Source: Apricaphanius iberus (Eukaryota; Chordata; Actinopteri; Cyprinodontiformes; Aphaniidae). Taken from it: a stretch of DNA of 64,000 bases. Shown here piece by piece: positions 62,765 through 64,000 of this stretch. Every line of letters begins with the position of its first letter. Position 1 is the stretch's first letter. The notes beneath the pieces were generated by a model that worked only from the letters and a program-made list of their open reading frames with translations, searched no databases and was not told the origin of the DNA. The position numbers and the translations under genes were made by a program. The DNA lies in assembly GCA_028564705.1 (NCBI GenBank), contig JAPXFQ010002841.1, forward strand, positions 1,698,001 through 1,762,000. Direction: 5' to 3'.

Positions 62765-64000
62765 ATGTGCATGTACAGACAAAATATAGTGAATTTTCTC
62801 GTTATTTCTTTTCAATGTGGTTGTCAGGTTTTTGGTAAACGTGTTTTTGTTTTGGGGCTTTTTCCTGTATTTGTGGGTGTTTTTTTTAGACTTGCATACC
62901 TTTTCTGTTTGTTTTATCATTTACTGTTGCTTTTAAGTGTGTGTGTTTGCATGGTGTTGGGTTGGGGGGAGGGGGGTATAATTTGAGATCATGCTTTTAT
63001 TTCTGTGGGTGAGGGTTGGAAATGGGGTTTATGTGGGGTAATTTTAATCTTTGAGATGCAAGTCTATACGAAAAGTGATTTGTAAATAAAGTTTGATTGA
63101 TTGATGTTGGCAGGATTTCTTTACTGTTTTTCTGTATGACAACCCCCAGTGAGCGCATGCATTTCTGAAACTGACCAAAGGTGCACAGACATGCTGAGGT
63201 GGGAGAAAAAAAAATGATGCACAACTCTGCCCAAGTCCAAGCACACAAAGACTCCCACATGGATTTTCAATATGAAGCATGAATGAAATGAAATGAAATA
63301 AAGATTAGGAAAATGTACCCGCAGGCTCGTTAAAATATTGCATCTGTGATACCAAAGTCTTTTTTTTTTTGTCCTTTCTGAAACAGAGGAGCTCCTTTGT
63401 CATTTTCCGTTTGGGAATTCTTGTTTTCGTTCTTGTGCTGCTCTTCTAGCTGCACCCAAATTGTCAGCGAGACCCAAAGCAGCAGGAAGAAACTTGGACA
63501 TGCATGACTGTACGTTAAATCTGTCTTTATCCTTTATTTTGTTACTTTCCATCAGTGACACTCATTCCATCGTGTGTAAAAGAAAGAAAAAAAAATTTCT
63601 GTCTCTGTTTGGCTTAGGATAGCTGTTACAAGTTGTGTTTATCAAGCCATGTGTCCTCTGTCTTAGCTTCTCCCCCCCCCCCATGTCTTGTGTTGTACTG
63701 TTAAAGCTTTAAGTTCAGGTTCTGCAGAATCTTGTTCCTATTAATTTTATTGGTGAAATGCTTTTTTTTAAATATATAAAAGCGAGCAATTTATTTTTTC
63801 TCTTATGGTTATTATATTGGAAGTTTTTTCAGTCTTTCTGAAGCGTATACTTTTTGTTTTTTTCATTTCATCAACCTGATCATATAAGGATTTATTTTCT
63901 CTTACTCAGATTTTAAGGAGATGTTACTGAGAGTTATAGTATGATTAACAAAAACAGAATTATATACATGTAATAAAACAAAATTTCATCATGCCTTTAA
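62765..64000 (+). repeat. diverged tandem copy of the mapk3 3' UTR
   Basis: Blocks match in the same order and orientation: 62765-62895 with about 57998-58150, 63107-63560 with 58190-58640, 63640-63735 with 59505-59620, and 63740-64000 with 59950-60255. Copy 2 lacks about 0.85 kb and 0.33 kb of copy 1 and has an extra piece at about 62900-63106. It runs to the window edge and has no coding exons. Confidence 0.8.
62900..63106 (+). mobile_element. insert in 3' UTR copy 2, retroelement-like tail
   Basis: Present only in the second copy. It ends with TTTGTAAATAAAGTTTGATT and a GATT repeat, the kind of tail left by LINE or SINE insertion. No coding sequence is seen. Confidence 0.35.

Overview
The window is nuclear DNA of a ray-finned fish, most likely a percomorph teleost. 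It is AT-rich. Its genes have short exons and large introns, and the space between exons is full of Tc1/mariner, hAT-type, TTAA-target and non-LTR elements plus a SINE tail of a type common in percomorph fishes. The species cannot be told from the sequence alone. There are no bacterial operons, rRNA genes or CRISPR arrays.

Three protein-coding genes could be assembled exon by exon, with all splice phases agreeing. (1) Minus strand, 23557 down to 9628: twelve coding exons for a 451-residue EHD/dynamin-like GTPase with a C-terminal two-pass membrane region. I do not know a gene name for it. (2) Minus strand, 34954 down to 28146: seven coding exons for NUDT9, the mitochondrial ADP-ribose pyrophosphatase. 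A further spliced 5' exon at 35062 may extend the N-terminus. (3) Plus strand, 39566 to 56114: eight coding exons of mapk3 (ERK1), followed by a spliced 3' UTR exon that runs to about 60256. Exons 2 to 7 have the lengths expected for vertebrate ERK genes. Exon 1 carries an unusual extension of about 185 codons.

By region: 1-9 kb is intergenic with a hAT-type fragment, a decayed Tc1 element, LINE scraps and a complete but inactivated Tc1 element with terminal repeats. 9.6-23.6 kb is the GTPase gene, whose introns hold a nested palindromic-end element, LINE fragments and hAT fossils with 8-bp target duplications. 24-28 kb is intergenic with microsatellites and a GC-rich island of unknown nature. 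28-35.3 kb is nudt9. 35.6-38 kb is AT-rich repeat. 38.07-39.24 kb is a near-perfect inverted repeat (arms of about 550 bp, 67-bp centre, 6-bp direct repeats at both edges). 39.25-60.3 kb is mapk3. 60.3-64 kb holds a LINE fragment, a mariner-like scrap, a degenerate tandem repeat with a perfect hairpin, and a second, diverged copy of the mapk3 3' UTR that runs off the window edge.

The most striking feature is the inverted repeat just upstream of mapk3. It looks like a very young insertion of a foldback-type or long-terminal-inverted-repeat element. Its right junction with the duplicated target forms the string TATAAAAG, pointing at mapk3. The three genes have no evident functional link: one is a membrane-remodelling type GTPase, one a mitochondrial nucleotide hydrolase and one a signalling kinase.
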